Source: an uncultured Lentisphaerota bacterium (lineage in GTDB: Bacteria > Verrucomicrobiota > Kiritimatiellia > CAIQIC01). Taken from it: a stretch of 62,256 bases of DNA. The stretch spans positions 1-62,256 of the forward strand of contig CAISWQ010000003.1 of assembly GCA_903889245.1 (NCBI GenBank). The letters are read 5' to 3'. Below, in pieces: positions 60,466 to 62,256 of this stretch. Each line of letters opens with the position of its first letter. The first letter of the stretch is position 1. The notes below the pieces were generated by a model. The model did no database searches, was not told the origin of the DNA, and worked only from the letters and a program-made list of their open reading frames with translations. The position numbers were made by a program, and so were the translations under genes.

Positions 60466-61004
60466 AAAACCATCACGTCCGGGAGGTGCTTTTTTCCTCC
60501 AGGCAGATCGGCGCGCGTGTTCGCAAGATGGTCCACGACATGGCGGAGGGTTGCCGTGGAGAGGATTTGGTGATGATCGGCATCCTGCGCGGCAGCTTCA
60601 TCTTCCTCGCCGATTTGGTGCGCGAACTGTACAGCCAGGACATCCATCCGCGGATTGATTTCATGACGCTGGAAAGCTACGGCGCGGGCACGGAATCCTC
60701 CGGCGCGGTGCGTATTGCCAAGGATGTGGGCATGGATGTGGCGGGGACGGACGTGCTTGTGGTGGATGACATCCTCGACACCGGCCGCACGCTGACTTTC
60801 GCGCGGCAGCACCTGCGCGAGCTGGGCGCGCGCTCGGTCCGTACCTGCGCGCTGCTCGATAAACCCGCGCGCCGCGTCGTGCCCTTCGAGGCCGACTATA
60901 TCGGTTTCACTATCGAGGATCGTTTCGTCGTGGGTTACGGCCTCGACTATGACGGCCGCTATCGCGAACTGCCACACATCGCCTGCGTGACGTTCCAGGA
61001 ATAG
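60462..61004 (+). CDS. hpt: hypoxanthine phosphoribosyltransferase
   Basis: 180 residues. It salvages hypoxanthine and guanine with PRPP. The PRPP-binding motif VLVVDDILDTGRT and the flexible loop/base-binding region (RIDFMTLESYG, then VVPFEADYIGFTI) are clear. GGGAGG precedes the ATG at 60462. It is coupled to the zinc-ribbon gene upstream and followed by a strong terminator. Confidence 0.95.
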   Translation: MKNHHVREVLFSSRQIGARVRKMVHDMAEGCRGEDLVMIGILRGSFIFLADLVRELYSQDIHPRIDFMTLESYGAGTESSGAVRIAKDVGMDVAGTDVLVVDDILDTGRTLTFARQHLRELGARSVRTCALLDKPARRVVPFEADYIGFTIEDRFVVGYGLDYDGRYRELPHIACVTFQE

Positions 61005-61020
61005 AAAACCGCCAGACGCC

Positions 61021-61071
61021 AAGAGCGCCAAGTACGAAGAAGTTTGATCTTCTTCTGAACCTGGCGCTCTT
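61021..61071. terminator. nested terminator hairpin after hpt
   Basis: The outer arms AAGAGCGCCA / TGGCGCTCTT (61021-61030, 61062-61071) enclose the inner arms GAAGAAG / CTTCTTC (61036-61042, 61049-61055). It sits between the convergent hpt and NYN-like genes and can serve both. Confidence 0.75.
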
Positions 61072-61090
61072 TGCGTTTTGGCCGTGACGA

Positions 61091-61867
61091 TCAGGTCTGC
61101 GCCGCGGGCGGCGGGGCGCTCGGCTCCGCGGCCGGCGGCGGCGGGGCCGGCTGTGGTGCCGGCGCAGCCTCGACTACGGGCGCCGGAGTCGGCGCCACGG
61201 GCGGCGGGGCGGGCTGGCGCACGGGCGTCTCGACCAGGTCAATCAGGTTGCGCACCGATTGGCTGGCGCGATCTGTTTCCGGCGCGCCACCTTCTGCCGG
61301 CTGGGGTGGGCGTTGCGGCGGACGCTGCTGTTGTTGCTGCGGCGGCCGGCCACCGCCCATCGGGCGCCGCCCACGGCCGCGGTCACGGTCGCCACGGTCA
61401 CCGCCGCCGCGCATCATCGGGGCGCCGCCCTGTTCAAACTGCTGGCCGCCACCCTCGGTCGCCTTGCGCAAGGTCGAGGTGTGCATCACGCCGCAGCCCG
61501 CGGCCGTGGCCTTCTGCTCCAGCGCCGGGTCGGCGGTGAAGATCATCAGGCCCGACGAACCGGCGCCGCGGGCGCGTGCGAGGACGAGATCGCCGGCGCT
61601 GCCCTGTTTCTCGGTGAAGAACACCTTGAGGCCGTTGAAGTCGCCGTCGTCGGAGACTTCGCGCAGCGGGCGGCCCTCGAACACGACCTGCGTCTCGATC
61701 TTTTCCTGTCTGGCGAAACGCGCGATGACCTGCAGAATCTGGACCTGTTCGCGCGGGGACTGGCGGTCATTGCTGCGGCCCTCGGCCCAGCGCGTGCCAT
61801 CCACGATCATCCGGTTCGCCGCGGCGGCCGTGGAGCCGCCGCCGAACAACTTGCTCAACCAACTCAT
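61091..61867 (-). CDS. NYN/YacP-like nuclease-fold protein with low-complexity tail
   Basis: 258 residues. The N-terminal half resembles NYN-type PIN-fold ribonucleases of the YacP kind: MIVDGTRWAEG, then VVFEGRPLREVSDDGDFNGLKVFFTEK, read in short blocks, with acidic residues for metal. The second half is low complexity: an RG/GG-rich stretch (about 150-170), poly-Gln/Pro, and a Pro/Ala-rich end. RG-rich tails often bind RNA. The catalytic Asp set may be incomplete. AGGAGC lies before the ATG at 61867, 50 bases downstream of tRNA-Leu(GAG). Confidence 0.6.
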   Translation of the reverse strand: MSWLSKLFGGGSTAAAANRMIVDGTRWAEGRSNDRQSPREQVQILQVIARFARQEKIETQVVFEGRPLREVSDDGDFNGLKVFFTEKQGSAGDLVLARARGAGSSGLMIFTADPALEQKATAAGCGVMHTSTLRKATEGGGQQFEQGGAPMMRGGGDRGDRDRGRGRRPMGGGRPPQQQQQRPPQRPPQPAEGGAPETDRASQSVRNLIDLVETPVRQPAPPPVAPTPAPVVEAAPAPQPAPPPPAAEPSAPPPAAQT

Positions 61868-61917
61868 GTCTGCTCCTGTTCTGCCGCCGCGAAAGTTGAG
61901 GACATCCGGCGGGTGTT

Positions 61918-62001
61918 TGGTGCTCGGGGGGGGACTTGAACCCCCACGGCTTGCGCCATATGCACCTCAAACATACGTGTCTGCCATTCCACCACCCGAG
62001 C
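61918..62001 (-). tRNA. tRNA-Leu(GAG)
   Basis: 84 bases on the minus strand with an encoded CCA. The acceptor stem GCTCGGG / CCCGAGC pairs fully. The anticodon stem TATGT / GCATA (one G-T) has the loop TTGAGGT (anticodon GAG). A class II variable arm is present, and the T-arm is identical to that of the other tRNA-Leu at 43514. Confidence 0.95.
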
Positions 62002-62213
62002 AAAAGGCGCGGGGAAGATAGCGCGGCACCCGCAGGGGCGCAAGGGTTTTTCCCGCGCCGGAAAGGGCGGGTTCAACCCGCTGCCGCCAAGCCCGCAGGC
62101 GGCGCCGCCGCGCGCTCCAGACCCCCGCATGCACATAATAAGTGCACCACCGAAAGCGGACGGGTACACCTAACGGTTGTTGGACCTAACAACCCCCGCA
62201 AGGAGACCCGTCC

Positions 62214-62256
62214 ATGAAGCGAGAGTACACGCAGTTGACTGAAAAAGAACGCCAGG
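62214..62256 (+). CDS. start of an IS30-family transposase (cut by window end)
   Basis: Fourteen codons are visible: MKREYTQLTEKERQ. The YTQLT-EER-type start is characteristic of IS30 transposases, where a helix-turn-helix for ISR binding follows. AAGGAG lies about 9 bases before the ATG. The left end of the element should lie in 62002-62213, but I cannot define its terminal inverted repeat with only one end. Confidence 0.6.
   Translation, partial: MKREYTQLTEKERQ

Overview
This is about 62 kb of a GC-rich bacterial chromosome. The gene mix points to the PVC superphylum, most likely Verrucomicrobiota, Kiritimatiellota or Lentisphaerota. It has a PPi-type phosphofructokinase, NrfAH with system II cytochrome c biogenesis, many secreted glycoside hydrolases spread singly (GH29 twice, GH106-like, GH127-like, a BNR sialidase-like protein and an SGNH hydrolase), a protein with a hydrazine-synthase-alpha-like region, a UxaE homologue, and many Tat or Sec leaders. 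The phylum is inferred from gene content only; there is no rRNA in the window.

Layout. 0.3-3.6 kb: pgsA, der and a PHP phosphoesterase. 4.1-9.9 kb: a secreted Gfo/Idh oxidoreductase, a large MscS channel, a lone pseudopilin, and a coupled radical SAM/GcvH-like pair. 10-13.7 kb: system II haem-lyase genes (ccsA/resB-like) facing nrfHA for nitrite ammonification. 13.8-16 kb: an ECF sigma/anti-sigma pair and a parvulin-type foldase. 16.2-20.8 kb: a four-gene operon of two SPFH proteins with vault-like N-terminal repeats, an arrestin-like protein and a HEAT-like protein. 21-32 kb: GH29, a PGPGW membrane protein, dapF, a secreted GH-like protein, a PQQ-propeller protein and a giant GH106-like enzyme. 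32-39.5 kb: an AraC regulator divergent from an L-fucose operon (fucose dehydrogenase, fuconolactonase, Zn-dehydrogenase, fucU, fucP, UxaE-like epimerase). 39.5-49 kb: pgl, sialidase-like, SGNH hydrolase, tRNA-Leu(UAG), Nudix, AEC transporter, M14 peptidase and a second GH29. 49.4-62 kb: hisB, a giant HzsA-like dihaem protein, a PAS-AraC regulator, GH127-like, PPi-PFK, an unknown outer-membrane-like protein, an aldo/keto-reductase-like protein, folK, a zinc-ribbon protein and hpt, a NYN-like protein, tRNA-Leu(GAG), and the start of an IS30-type transposase.

The most striking non-genic signal is a family of short palindromes (core TTCCAAGSCTTGGAA) in arrays of 2-5 copies. The centre-to-centre pitch is always 31-33 bp, about three helical turns. 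There are ten intergenic or gene-edge arrays. An eleventh pair lies inside the fuconolactonase coding sequence at the same pitch, apparently without lengthening the protein. A second repeat class consists of twinned GC-rich hairpins whose stem sequence changes from site to site.

The best metabolic lead is the L-fucose operon. It pairs fucose oxidation genes with a C5-type Zn-dehydrogenase and a tagaturonate-epimerase homologue but has no fuconate dehydratase, which suggests a non-standard route. The SPFH pair and the radical SAM/GcvH-like pair are further candidates for undescribed systems.
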